This document shows positions 47,201 to 55,360 of a DNA stretch of 64,000 nucleotides, in pieces (the stretch's first letter is position 1; each line of letters begins with the position of its first letter). The stretch is from Labilibaculum sp. DW002. GTDB taxonomy: Bacteria > Bacteroidota > Bacteroidia > Bacteroidales > Marinifilaceae. The stretch lies in assembly GCF_029029525.1 (NCBI RefSeq), contig NZ_JAKJSC010000001.1:1834987-1898986 (forward strand), in the 5' to 3' direction. The translations under genes and the position numbers were made by a program. Below the pieces are notes generated by a model, which was not told the origin of the DNA, searched no databases, and worked only from the letters and a program-made list of their open reading frames with translations.

Positions 47201-48283
47201 GCTTTTTGGGTAGCTTTCATCAGCTTTCAAATCCAATGCATCAGAATAACTCGTTTTCGAAGATGGATAATCCCCTGAATCAAATTGTGAATCTGCTAAT
47301 GCTACTATTGAAGCATACTTATCCTCAAGGGCCTTCTGTTTTGCGGCTAATTTTTCCTGATTCGCTAAAAGATCGTTTATTTTCTGAATTTGATTTTTAG
47401 GGTACGCTTCATTAGCTTTTAACCCTAATGCCTCTGTGTAAGAGGTCTTGGATAGGTCATAATTCTTAGCCTCAAACTGGATATCTGCTTGGGCAATTAT
47501 CGCAGCATATTTTTCTTCTAAAGCTTTCTTTTCGGCCTCTAAACGTGCTTGTTCAGCAGCATTTGCCAGATCCTGATTCAAGAGCTCTTCTATTTTTAAC
47601 AACTGACTTTTAGGATACTCTTCCTCTTCCTTAATCGTTAATGCTTCGTTATATCCAGCTTTTGATAAATCATATTTACGTGCTTTGAAATTAATATCTC
47701 CTCTTTGGATAGCAGCCTTATAAGCTCTCTCTTCTGCTAATCGCTGCGCTTCTAACTCTGCTGCTCTTTTCCTAGCTTCCTCTTCCGCTCTTTTTATTGC
47801 ATCTCTAATTTGAGAATCGTAATCTCTATCGTAGTCAAAATCATCTAACTCTTTATCGTACATGATCATTCCCATAGGTTGATCAAACACAGAAAGGTCA
47901 AGACCTTTGTATGCAGGAAATAAGGATACCATAAACTTAAATGGCGGAAACTGACTATCTCTACTTAATACTTCAATTGGAACAAATGTGGAAATACTGA
48001 CTTTTTTGGTTACAAAACCTTCCTGAGAAAATTCAAAGATATACTCATGCCCAAACTCTAGACCATATTCAAATTTGCCACTATTATCAACCATTTTAGT
48101 TTCCATTTTTTCAGCATTCTTTAAAATGGTGATATAGGTATTATCAATGGTACCATTCTCAATTTTAACCTTACCAAAAACAGAATATTTCTCTTGAGAA
48201 TAACTCGCGTTTTGGTTTAATAAAAAAATGAAAATTACGATTGAGACTAGCCTAATAGTCTTAATTAGTGAGAATTTATCCAT
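44279..48283 (-). CDS. Giant exported TPR-like repeat protein (17 repeats)
   Basis: A 1334-residue protein with signal peptide ending NASYSQ, then a carboxypeptidase-regulatory-like beta domain (YSVFGKVKIENGTIDNTYIT) and an acidic linker FDQPMGMIMYDKELDDFDYD. A basic/Ala-rich helical zone leads into about 17 tandem units of roughly 60-75 residues. Each unit has a hallmark YPKxQIxKI after a helix pair (ADSQFxSxDYxSSKTxYxDAL), resembling TPR motifs joined by AADEAARLAAEKKALDEKY coiled coils. Units 3-7 are nearly identical even in DNA (about 46.2-47.3 kb), so the array expanded recently. No enzyme domain is present. It is probably a periplasmic or outer-membrane scaffold; function unknown. Confidence 0.8.
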   Translation of the reverse strand: MDKFSLIKTIRLVSIVIFIFLLNQNASYSQEKYSVFGKVKIENGTIDNTYITILKNAEKMETKMVDNSGKFEYGLEFGHEYIFEFSQEGFVTKKVSISTFVPIEVLSRDSQFPPFKFMVSLFPAYKGLDLSVFDQPMGMIMYDKELDDFDYDRDYDSQIRDAIKRAEEEARKRAAELEAQRLAEERAYKAAIQRGDINFKARKYDLSKAGYNEALTIKEEEEYPKSQLLKIEELLNQDLANAAEQARLEAEKKALEEKYAAIIAQADIQFEAKNYDLSKTSYTEALGLKANEAYPKNQIQKINDLLANQEKLAAKQKALEDKYASIVALADSQFDSGDYPSSKTSYSDALDLKADESYPKSQIQKIDEILASQKAEADEAARLAAEKKALDEKYASIVALADSQFNSGDYPSSKTSYSDALNLKADESYPKSQIQKIDGILANQQAEADEAARLAAEKKALDEKYAAIINLADSQFSSGDYQTSKTTYSDALVLKSAEAYPKSQIQKIDGILANQLAEADEAARLAAEKKALDEKYAAIINLADSQFSSGDYQSSRTSYTDALALKSAEAYPKSQIRKIDELVANQQAEADEAARLAAEKKALDEKYAAIINLADSQFSSGDYRSSKTSYSDALDLKSGETYPKSQIQKIDEMLASQQAEADNAARLEAEKQALDEKYALLISQADSQFSSSNYLSSKTAYADALNLKAAEAYPKTQIDKINKILEEQKADADAAAKLAADQQALNDQYASILKRADSQFSLEEYKSAKIAYNEALALKSAEVYPKKQIQKIDELLIRLKAEADENARLASKKQALDEKYAAIIALADSQFSSNDYQSSKTTYQDALDLKTNEAYPKSQIRKIDEILSEQRRLAEEQERLAMEKKGMVEKFNTFIALADSQYSSETYESAKKNYNSALQVKPDEAYPKSQIQKIDEILSELKAKAEEEARIATELKAKEKDYKNHIALADKYYEGKRWQSAINEYLNAQEIKPNETYPPNRIEEINLILVELEKLEKEKLTAQYQYKALIEEADKYLKEEEYSLAVRKYQEALDLKPKEAYPQNQIKRIEVLLERKKIADRKQKELDEKFAGELEEADKAFKLEQFSVARHHYKAALGIKPKAEYPKEKLAEIAKLVAALKIADQESIAKNPANFESKLSIAREREYTGLIAKADKAFNSSQFTVAKVMYDRALKLFDREYPKKKLKEIKKIIKEGKDSHLTEEYRKLIARGDGELTKNNYSVSKFYYQKALRLNGSEKYPKEQLKKIDELIDSKKNSQIDNEYKALIKQADDAYAKKSWSVARFYYNKAKSLKPSETYPKERLKSIKSNQNKK
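44500..47700 (-). repeat. Tandem coding repeat array
   Basis: In-frame repeats of about 190-225 bp inside the giant protein gene. The segments around 46440-47290 are almost the same in consecutive units, for example TCTGCTTCTGCTTGCTGATT recurring. Divergence rises toward both ends, as in arrays that grow and shrink centrally. Misassembly by short reads is possible, so the true copy number may be higher. Confidence 0.75.
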
Positions 48284-48414
48284 ATCAAATCAACGGTTTT
48301 GCATTAGCCTAATCCACAAATATAATCACTTACTTGTTTGATCAAAAAACAATAAATACGATTACAATAAACGTAAAGTTAAAATTTTGTAACGAAAACA
48401 CAGGCTTTATTAAC

Positions 48415-48446
48415 AAAATAAAGCCATTTGCAGGAGCAAATGGCTT
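48415..48446 (-). terminator. Hairpin terminator after the STAND ATPase gene
   Basis: Arms AAGCCATTTGC and GCAAATGGCTT (48421-48431, 48436-48446), followed on the minus strand by TATTTTG. It separates this gene from the repeat-protein gene. Confidence 0.7.
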
Positions 48447-48467
48447 TGTAAAAGTATTTGTGAATAT

Positions 48468-51020
48468 TTAAACAAAAAGGGTTTCTTTATCAAAAATGCT
48501 TAATGTATCTGGTAAAAGTACTTTTTCTTCACGCAAACAAATTTCTTCTTTTGTTTTTTCTCCCCACTCATTGTAATACTTTGCCATCCTCTTTAAAATT
48601 CCAGCAGTACACAATGCATAATTAGCATATTCGCTAACTTCTAATGCGGCATTAAAATGTCTTTCAACTTGCGCTCTACTTTCTCTTGAAAAGTGAATTG
48701 AGCTAAGAAAAGCATGATAAAAAATTTGTAGGAAGTAATTCTGAGAAGAAAAAACTTCTTTTTCACATGATTCCAAAAAGGTAAGCTGATCATCATCCAA
48801 TTCCATTCCTAAACCATGCTGAGCTGATAACTTATAGCATTGGAGAATTCTATAATTAATATTTGCCTTTTTAGACTTAACATTATTGTATAAATGCTCA
48901 ACATCATCAATCAATTGAATTACCTTATGGAATGATTTCATATAAATTAAAACCATACAAAGAATGAGCTCAAACTCGCCATTAAGTGTTTCGTAGTCAC
49001 CATCATGTTGTTGGTAAGCCATTTCTCGATAATAAAACATTTTCAATATATCAATCTCATTCGATTCGTCGATAATGAAATGATTATAAATCAAAATACT
49101 CGCTAGACGAATAGATATGGTAAAAGCTGAACAGCTAGAATCGGGTTCTTCTGCTTTTAGTTTCTTGTAAATTTCTTTTGTTCCATTAACTTCAAGGGTA
49201 AATATTGCACTCAGTAAAAGTAAAGATAGGGATTTGATACGTACACTTTTGCGATAAGCTTTATTTGCAAAAACACCTAAAATCATACGATTCCCTTTTG
49301 TCAGAGTGTACACATCTGGAAATTTACCAAATAGATATTTTTCAGCATTTTCTTCTCTTGCAAAATGCTCCATCAACTCCAAATTCTTTTCATCCAAATT
49401 AACCGAAGAATTAAGAACTGTTTCAACCACCTTGATATCAGACAAAGTATCTTCACTTAAACTAAAAAAATCTTTTAATTCTAAATGTTTATCGCTTAAT
49501 AAAGCACTACTGTACAAATAACAAATCAGTCTATTTTTAATCTCATAACCGGCATAATCCTGATCAACAGTCTTTATCAATTGAAAATCGACTCCTCCAT
49601 TTTTCTGAATCAAATCCATTCCAATTAATGCTTCAAATAATTGATCATTGGAGATGGTAACGTACTTGCAATAACTGTTTAATTCATTTATTGTAATAAA
49701 CTCGGTTAACAATCCGTATGAAACCAACTCTTCGTATGCTGAAAAATAATTACCTGCAGTTTTTAAATGAATTGGGTATAGATCTCTCAACTCCATTTTT
49801 TTAGCTGAAGTACCATTTCGTCCATGCTTTATCAAGCTAATAATACCTTGTATTATATCCATTTTCTCCTCGGCAAAACGAGAAAAGAAAATTTTATTTC
49901 GAAGGAACTCGGCCAATAGCTCCTGTCCTTCACTGTATTCATGCCCTTTATTAGGATTATATAATTTAACAAACAATTCCAAAAAGAAAGGATTTGAAAT
50001 CATCTCTTTTTGACTAAAAGACAGCTCACCAACTTCCAATTTTGCTTCAAAATCTTGATTTAATGTCCGATCAAAAACGTGCTGAATTTCACTCCCTGTT
50101 AAAGGGTTTAAATTTTGAGGGTTTAGTTGTTCTATTTTTAATTCCAACTCAAACCAGCTACTTTGTATCGCATTCCCTTTTATAACAAAAGGAATTGCAA
50201 ATTTCTCCCAAGTTGAATTTCGAGACGTAATGATTAATTTGACTTTTTGAGAATCCTTATGGCTTGATATAAATTGCTTTATTTGAAGAAAAAGACGCTC
50301 TAGCTTATTGTTGTCATATGTTATTTCGTCAAGAGCATCGATAACAAAAATAAGACGCCCCTTGCATTCTTCTGGCTTTTCTAAAAAATATTTTAATGAA
50401 TCTTTTTGATTTAAATCCAACTGCTCTTGCGCCCAACGTTCTAACCTAAAATCCTCATTTAAAAAACCAATCATAAAAGAGGCATTTAAATACAAGATCA
50501 CATCTTCACTATCTCCTGAAACCCAATTATTTTCAAACCATTTTGCAAGCATTGTGGACTTTCCCCATCCACCTGGAGCAACAAAAGCTGTCGCCATCTT
50601 AGTGGATTTCAGAAAAGAATCAATTCTTTGTTCTGCATTAGATCTACTCACAACCGAATCAAACGGAAGTCCTGATTGACCTTTTATTAATTGATAGGTT
50701 TCTTGACTAAAACTAAATGCTTTTTTGTGCAGATCTGACCAAGCATTTTCATGCTCATTTACTTTTTCTGGTACGCTTTCTTGTTTTGAACAGAAATCCT
50801 GCCAAGACTCGAAGCCAATATAAAGAGAAAGAATGTTTAATGTGAATTTTGCAGGAGATGTTCTAGATTTTAAAAATCCAAAAATACGCCGAACTGTTGT
50901 GGTGCTTATTCGACTTCCAGTTTTATCGCATATTTCATCCGCCAGTATTCTACAATCCTTAGTGTACAAAAGTTGGGAACCAAATTTCTTTAAAACTTCA
51001 GTTTTTAGGTGTTCAAACAT
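48468..51020 (-). CDS. STAND (NACHT-like) ATPase with N-terminal DNA-binding-like domain
   Basis: An 850-residue protein. Residues 1-78 form a small helical domain (LADEICDKTGSRISTTTVRR, then IFGFL and YIGFESWQDFC) that I recall from other Bacteroidota proteins and that reads like an HTH. The P-loop is PGGWGKST (149-156), Walker B LIFVIDALDE (223-232), and a sensor ITSRNSTWEKF follows, all typical of NACHT/STAND ATPases. The remaining about 450 residues are helical, TPR-like. Such proteins act as switches, either transcriptional activators (MalT-like) or antiphage sensors (Avs/bNACHT-like). The DNA-binding-like head favours a regulator. No effector nuclease or protease domain is visible. It is monocistronic. 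Confidence 0.78.
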   Translation of the reverse strand: MFEHLKTEVLKKFGSQLLYTKDCRILADEICDKTGSRISTTTVRRIFGFLKSRTSPAKFTLNILSLYIGFESWQDFCSKQESVPEKVNEHENAWSDLHKKAFSFSQETYQLIKGQSGLPFDSVVSRSNAEQRIDSFLKSTKMATAFVAPGGWGKSTMLAKWFENNWVSGDSEDVILYLNASFMIGFLNEDFRLERWAQEQLDLNQKDSLKYFLEKPEECKGRLIFVIDALDEITYDNNKLERLFLQIKQFISSHKDSQKVKLIITSRNSTWEKFAIPFVIKGNAIQSSWFELELKIEQLNPQNLNPLTGSEIQHVFDRTLNQDFEAKLEVGELSFSQKEMISNPFFLELFVKLYNPNKGHEYSEGQELLAEFLRNKIFFSRFAEEKMDIIQGIISLIKHGRNGTSAKKMELRDLYPIHLKTAGNYFSAYEELVSYGLLTEFITINELNSYCKYVTISNDQLFEALIGMDLIQKNGGVDFQLIKTVDQDYAGYEIKNRLICYLYSSALLSDKHLELKDFFSLSEDTLSDIKVVETVLNSSVNLDEKNLELMEHFAREENAEKYLFGKFPDVYTLTKGNRMILGVFANKAYRKSVRIKSLSLLLLSAIFTLEVNGTKEIYKKLKAEEPDSSCSAFTISIRLASILIYNHFIIDESNEIDILKMFYYREMAYQQHDGDYETLNGEFELILCMVLIYMKSFHKVIQLIDDVEHLYNNVKSKKANINYRILQCYKLSAQHGLGMELDDDQLTFLESCEKEVFSSQNYFLQIFYHAFLSSIHFSRESRAQVERHFNAALEVSEYANYALCTAGILKRMAKYYNEWGEKTKEEICLREEKVLLPDTLSIFDKETLFV

Positions 51021-51396
51021 AGTCGTAGTAGTGCTAGAAATAGTGATTTTCTCAAATTCTGGTTGAAATTAGAAAAGAAATGTCACCAAGGCAATCACCA
51101 ATTTATCTTCAAGCATGATAAATTTATATCTACGTTGTTTGAGTCTATAATAGCGTTATCGAAGATCTGAACTTTCTGAACTCCCTATAATCATTGGCAT
51201 TTCGAAGCTATACAAGAAAACGTTTTCAAATTATTTAAAGACCATTCAAAAGTTCATTAATTATGTAAATACTATAAAAACCAAAAACACAAAACAAACA
51301 ACTAACAGCACACTAGTAGTCAACCCATAGCACTAAACTGTCTATTATTACAAACATCAATCACGATCATAGGTAATAATTAGAATATAATCTTTT
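51021..51396. other. 376-bp gene-free spacer
   Basis: Upstream of the STAND gene and downstream of the barrel gene terminator. It is AT-rich with no open frame. I see no strong operator or promoter match. Confidence 0.4.
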
Positions 51397-51439
51397 AAAA
51401 AAAAATTCCCGGTCCTACAATAAGTAAAACCGGGAATTT
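51397..51439 (-). terminator. Intrinsic terminator after the beta-barrel gene
   Basis: Arms AAATTCCCGGT (51403-51413) and ACCGGGAATTT (51429-51439) with a nine-T tail on the minus strand. Confidence 0.88.
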
Positions 51440-51476
51440 GAATATTCCTTTTAAATAAATACGCTATTACTTAGAC

Positions 51477-52337
51477 TTAAAAGATTTTAAATCCAATCTT
51501 AAGTCTTGGATAAGAAATAGCATTCATAAAAGTTGTTTTTTGATCTGCCCCTTGAACTCCAGGCATTTTAACAATTTCAGTATGTTGATACATGAAATTA
51601 AATACATTTACTTCCAAACCAATAAATAAGGACTGGGTAAAATAGTAATCAACTCCACCAACTACAGCACCACCTAAACCAATAGCTGTTGCTGTTGCGA
51701 CACCGCCACCACCAGAATTCACTTCATAATCACCATTCTCCTTTTCCAACCATGAAATCTGAGTTTTCTCAAGACGTTCATACATGAAGTTAAAGCGGCC
51801 TCCTAAATAAAAATCAGTATTTCTTAGTGCTCTAACATCTTTATTAAACTTGAAATGATAATCGGCACCTGCAGACATGTAAAGTTTATGGTTTACTGTT
51901 TCAGGGCTTCCCTGAATAGCAGGAATCTCAGATCCTACTATAACTGATCCATTTGAATCACTCAATGGCGAAAAGCCAGTATAAGCTTCTTCTCCAGGTG
52001 TAGATTTATAACCATATGAACCAAACAGGTTTAATGAAATCTTATCACTCAAAAAGTAATTTAACGAAATACCAGCCATATTTGTTAATGATGCTGGCTC
52101 CTTTACTGAGAAATTATCATCAGAACCTAATCTCGAAACATAATAACTATCTGAACCATTATAGATTGAATAATTAGGTAGTACGGATGGATTTATATCA
52201 GTAACATCATTATCTCCCAACACCAAAGCAACAGTAAGGTTGCCTTTTTTTGGTAGCAATTCCATTTTACCTTGAGCATTTACAGCAGTACACAATAAAA
52301 GTGATAGGGAAATCAAAGAAATAATTTTTCTACACAT
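51477..52337 (-). CDS. Outer-membrane beta-barrel protein
   Basis: A 286-residue protein with signal peptide MCRKIISLISLSLLLCTAVN (cut near AQG). Alternating hydrophobic strands are visible (ISLNYFLSDKISLNLFGSYG, then GADYHFKFNKDVRALR), and the C-terminus is YPRLKIGFKIF, ending in an aromatic as outer-membrane barrels do. About 10 strands are expected. It lies 69 bp after the coiled-coil lipoprotein gene. The pair is probably one operon and may be a surface structure anchored by the lipoprotein. I recall similar barrel proteins in Bacteroidota named after BT1926, but this link is uncertain. Confidence 0.8.
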   Translation of the reverse strand: MCRKIISLISLSLLLCTAVNAQGKMELLPKKGNLTVALVLGDNDVTDINPSVLPNYSIYNGSDSYYVSRLGSDDNFSVKEPASLTNMAGISLNYFLSDKISLNLFGSYGYKSTPGEEAYTGFSPLSDSNGSVIVGSEIPAIQGSPETVNHKLYMSAGADYHFKFNKDVRALRNTDFYLGGRFNFMYERLEKTQISWLEKENGDYEVNSGGGGVATATAIGLGGAVVGGVDYYFTQSLFIGLEVNVFNFMYQHTEIVKMPGVQGADQKTTFMNAISYPRLKIGFKIF

Positions 52338-52406
52338 AACTCTTTGTTTTTGAATTTGATTTCATAAAAGTCTCCTCTCGTGAGAGGAGACTTAGTATTT
52401 TCACTT

Positions 52407-54113
52407 TTAGTTTAATAAAGCATTGTATTCAGCTTGTCTATTATCTAGATTTGCTTTCGTTTCTGCAACCTTTAATGTTAGTCTTGCAATTTCAGCTTCC
52501 TCGATCACGATAGCTAATTCTTGATCTCTAACAGCTTCAGCTTGACCATAGTCACCTGCTACAATCTCAGCAAGCATTTTTTCCTCAGCGTAGATATCTT
52601 CGTCAACATCCTTGATCTCTTCTTCTAAGGCTTCAATTGCATCATCAATATTTTCAACCATATCTTCAAGCTTCGCTGTTTCTGTATTCTCCGTAGAAGT
52701 ATTGTAGATAAATACTAAAGCATTCAAACGAGCAACCTCATCTGCAATTAGACCAATAGCATCAGCTTCAGCAGTTTTAGCATCAGCAGCATCTGAAGCC
52801 GCAATAGCAGCAGCAGTAGCAGCATCAGCAGCAGCTTCATCAGCAACATCTTTAGCATCTTTAGCAACATCTTCAGCAGCAATAGCAGCAAAATATGCAG
52901 CATTTAAATCAGCTACAGAAGCATCAAAAGTAGCTACAAAAGCATCAGAGATTGCTTTTTTAGCAGCATACTCCTCAGTTAAAGCAGCTAACTCTTCTTC
53001 TAATAATTCCGTTTCATATGTAGTTAGATCAGGAGCGTCAAGTTCGTCTTGCTTCGCATCCATAGCATCTTTAGCAGCAGATGTTTCTGCCTTAGCAACA
53101 TCAAAACCATTTTGTCTAGCAGCAACTGTCAAGTAAATACCTTTTTCTTCGTTAGAAGCAGCACCAGCATTTTCTCCTACCCAAGTAGTAATATCAGCAT
53201 ATGCATCAGTAACAACAGTACTAGCATCAGTAACAACGTCAGCAGCAGCATCTGCAGCATCATCAGCAACTTCAGCAGCAGCATCTGCAGCAACTTTAGC
53301 AGCTTTTGTAGCAACTACATCAGCATTAGTCTCATTAGTTTGAATCACCTCAGCTACCACTTTTTCAGTTTCCTTAGCATCTCTTTCAACAATAAAAGCA
53401 TCCCAATCGTTGGTTTCTTTTAAGTCGTTCACTACAGTTAAACTAGCCACAAGCTCAGCTTTAGCAGTGTTTAGAAGAGCAATATCTGCTTCTTTATTAC
53501 CTTTTACATCAATATTGTCAAAAGCATACTTAAAACCAGCCAATGCATATTTGCTATCAATCAAATTATTATTTGCTTCTAATAAGTCATTTGTTGCATC
53601 GTTCCAATCTCCATAAGCATCTGTGTAAAGATCAAATGCATCATTTAAATCATCATTTTTATCAGTAATTAAACCGTTAGCGATAACAGAAAAATTATAT
53701 TCAGCCTGAAGCTTTTGTCCGTCCAAAATAATTTTCATGTTTTCAAGTGCCATTAATGCGTTAGCTAAAGCAACTTTTTCATTCGCCAACGCTAGCATAG
53801 CATTATCACTCTCTACTTGCGCTTCTGCAATTTCAATTGCATTTAAAGCTTCCGTTTTAGCATTTGCAAGTTGTGCAGCTTTAACTTGAGCTTCTTTAAG
53901 AGCAGCTTCAAAGTTCTTAAGAGCAGCTTCAGCAGTTCTATAGGCAGCATTTGCTTCTTCAACAGTTGCTTTTGCAAGATTAACAGCCGCTTCAGATTTA
54001 AAATATTCTGCTCTAGCATTTCTCATATTTGCTACAGAATCAGATTCTTCATAAGTTTCACACGCAACAAAACTTAAGGCTAATAAGCCTAGAGATAAAA
54101 ATTTCAACTTCAT
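52407..54113 (-). CDS. Long Ala-rich coiled-coil lipoprotein
   Basis: A 568-residue lipoprotein: signal peptide with lipobox LSFVAC (Cys18), followed by an acidic ETYEESDS that could act as a surface-export signal. Almost the whole mature part is predicted coiled coil, rich in Ala, Glu, Lys and Asp (VEEANAAYRTAEAALKNFEA; DAADAAADVVTDAS). Two long coiled-coil zones flank a middle with heptad repeats. No catalytic motif is seen. It could form a rod spanning the periplasm or extend from the surface. Upstream are three phased LytTR-like sites and an exact -7 element, so it is likely controlled by the LytTR regulator at 54503. Confidence 0.85.
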   Translation of the reverse strand: MKLKFLSLGLLALSFVACETYEESDSVANMRNARAEYFKSEAAVNLAKATVEEANAAYRTAEAALKNFEAALKEAQVKAAQLANAKTEALNAIEIAEAQVESDNAMLALANEKVALANALMALENMKIILDGQKLQAEYNFSVIANGLITDKNDDLNDAFDLYTDAYGDWNDATNDLLEANNNLIDSKYALAGFKYAFDNIDVKGNKEADIALLNTAKAELVASLTVVNDLKETNDWDAFIVERDAKETEKVVAEVIQTNETNADVVATKAAKVAADAAAEVADDAADAAADVVTDASTVVTDAYADITTWVGENAGAASNEEKGIYLTVAARQNGFDVAKAETSAAKDAMDAKQDELDAPDLTTYETELLEEELAALTEEYAAKKAISDAFVATFDASVADLNAAYFAAIAAEDVAKDAKDVADEAAADAATAAAIAASDAADAKTAEADAIGLIADEVARLNALVFIYNTSTENTETAKLEDMVENIDDAIEALEEEIKDVDEDIYAEEKMLAEIVAGDYGQAEAVRDQELAIVIEEAEIARLTLKVAETKANLDNRQAEYNALLN

Positions 54114-54201
54114 AATTGTTTTTGATTTTACATTAAAAATTATTTCCAGAACAAAACAGGCTAAATAATGAATTTAAAAACTACTATTATTTTGTTCAGT
54201 G

Positions 54202-54232
54202 CAAATGTATGACATTCAAAATTATGATACAA
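54202..54232 (-). promoter_or_regulatory. Promoter of the coiled-coil lipoprotein operon
   Basis: On the minus strand TTG (54232-54230) is followed after 20 nt by TACATTTG (54209-54202), an exact -7 TAnnTTTG match. Transcription would start near 54195, giving a leader of about 80 nt before the ATG at 54113. Confidence 0.6.
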
Positions 54233-54244
54233 CTATAATTATGT

Positions 54245-54295
54245 AAATACGTACTTACACAATGCAACTACGTTACAAATGCACATAACTACGTC
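54245..54295. promoter_or_regulatory. Three 21-bp-phased repeats, candidate LytTR operator
   Basis: Sites AAATACGT (54245), AACTACGT (54266) and AACTACGT (54287) recur at exactly 21 bp, two helical turns, 13 bp upstream of the -33 element. LytTR regulators usually bind two imperfect 9-bp direct repeats spaced by 12-13 bp, i.e. a 21-22 bp period. Here TACGTACTT, TACGTTACA and TACGTCTAT fit that geometry. A LytTR regulator gene lies 200 bp further upstream. Confidence 0.6.
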
Positions 54296-54448
54296 TATTA
54301 AAGCAATTATAAAAGCGATTTCAAAATAATTAAAAAACATAACAAATCAATATTTCATCTGATAAAAAAGTTATGTATTGATATATTATGAGTATTTAAT
54401 AGGTCAACTAATAGCCACATATATAATTATGTTCCAATAATTTAAAAC

Positions 54449-54480
54449 AAAAAAAGAGAAACGTTAAACGTTTCTCTTTT
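54449..54480 (-). terminator. Intrinsic terminator after the LytTR gene
   Basis: AGAGAAACGTT / AACGTTTCTCT arms with A and T tracts, 22 bp past the stop. It isolates the regulator gene from the lipoprotein operon. Confidence 0.85.
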
Positions 54481-54502
54481 GAAAATCAATATTTATTTTA
54501 TC

Positions 54503-55270
54503 CTATTTTTTTGTTTTGGTAAGTGAATGAGCCAATTGTTTTAATCTTGATAAAAAAACCTTCTTTTTACTTTCAGAAACTTCAATTTCTTTTCCATTTG
54601 TTAAAATGATACGTCCACCTCGTCCCTTAATGTATTGACTCGTGTAATTAAGGTTTACCAAATGTTTACTATGTACTCTACAAAATACATCTGGAGGTAA
54701 AATCTCTTCAAAATTGGAAAGGACTTTTGAAACCATTAAAACAGTTTCGTCACTTAAGTAGAACTTTGTGTAACTACCATCTGCTTCACATCTTAAAATC
54801 TGATTCAATTCAATTATCCTAAGACCATTTGCAGTTGGCAATATGATCTTTTGATGATGATTATTTAAACTATCACAAAGAATTTTTATCTTTTCATTTA
54901 AATCAACATCCTGATTATTTTCTTTGTAACGCTCTACTGCTGCCTGCAATTCGATATAGTTAATTGGCTTTAGCAGATAATGAAGAGCTGAAAATTGAAA
55001 AGCCTTAATCGCAAAATCATTAAATGCAGTTGTAAAAACGACTTCAAAATCACGATTAGAAACTTTTTCTAATACCTCAAATCCATCCCCATCAGGCATC
55101 GAAATATCCAAAAAAACCAGATTTGGCTTTAAATTATTGATTGCTAAAATACCCGACTCAACATTATGAGCAAAGCCGATCACCTCAACACCTGTACAAT
55201 ATCTCTCCAATAATTTATGAAGTGTCGATTGACTCTTCAATTCATCATCAATAATTAATGCTTTTATCAT
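54503..55270 (-). CDS. LytTR-family response regulator
   Basis: A 255-residue protein with an N-terminal receiver domain (acid pocket IIDDE, phospho-acceptor D55 in NLVFLDISMPDGDGFE, switch Thr in VVFTTAF, Lys in LLKPIN) and a C-terminal LytTR DNA-binding domain (RCEADGSYTKFYL, then RVHSKHLVNLNYTSQYIKGR). It binds DNA when phosphorylated. No histidine kinase gene is adjacent, so it is an orphan in this window; the partner may be a LytS-type kinase elsewhere. The phased repeats at 54245-54295 suggest it controls the lipoprotein/barrel operon downstream. Confidence 0.93.
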   Translation of the reverse strand: MIKALIIDDELKSQSTLHKLLERYCTGVEVIGFAHNVESGILAINNLKPNLVFLDISMPDGDGFEVLEKVSNRDFEVVFTTAFNDFAIKAFQFSALHYLLKPINYIELQAAVERYKENNQDVDLNEKIKILCDSLNNHHQKIILPTANGLRIIELNQILRCEADGSYTKFYLSDETVLMVSKVLSNFEEILPPDVFCRVHSKHLVNLNYTSQYIKGRGGRIILTNGKEIEVSESKKKVFLSRLKQLAHSLTKTKK

Positions 55271-55313
55271 TAGCTCACAATTTACTTAGAACTCTTACAG
55301 ATCATAAATATAT

Positions 55314-55341
55314 AAAAAAAGCACCCCAATGGGATGCTTTT
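55314..55341 (-). terminator. Intrinsic terminator after the prolyl oligopeptidase gene
   Basis: Arms AGCACCC and GGGATGCT with a T7 tail on the minus strand, 20 bp past the stop at 55361. Confidence 0.8.
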
Positions 55342-55360
55342 AAAAATATTTATGTTACAA

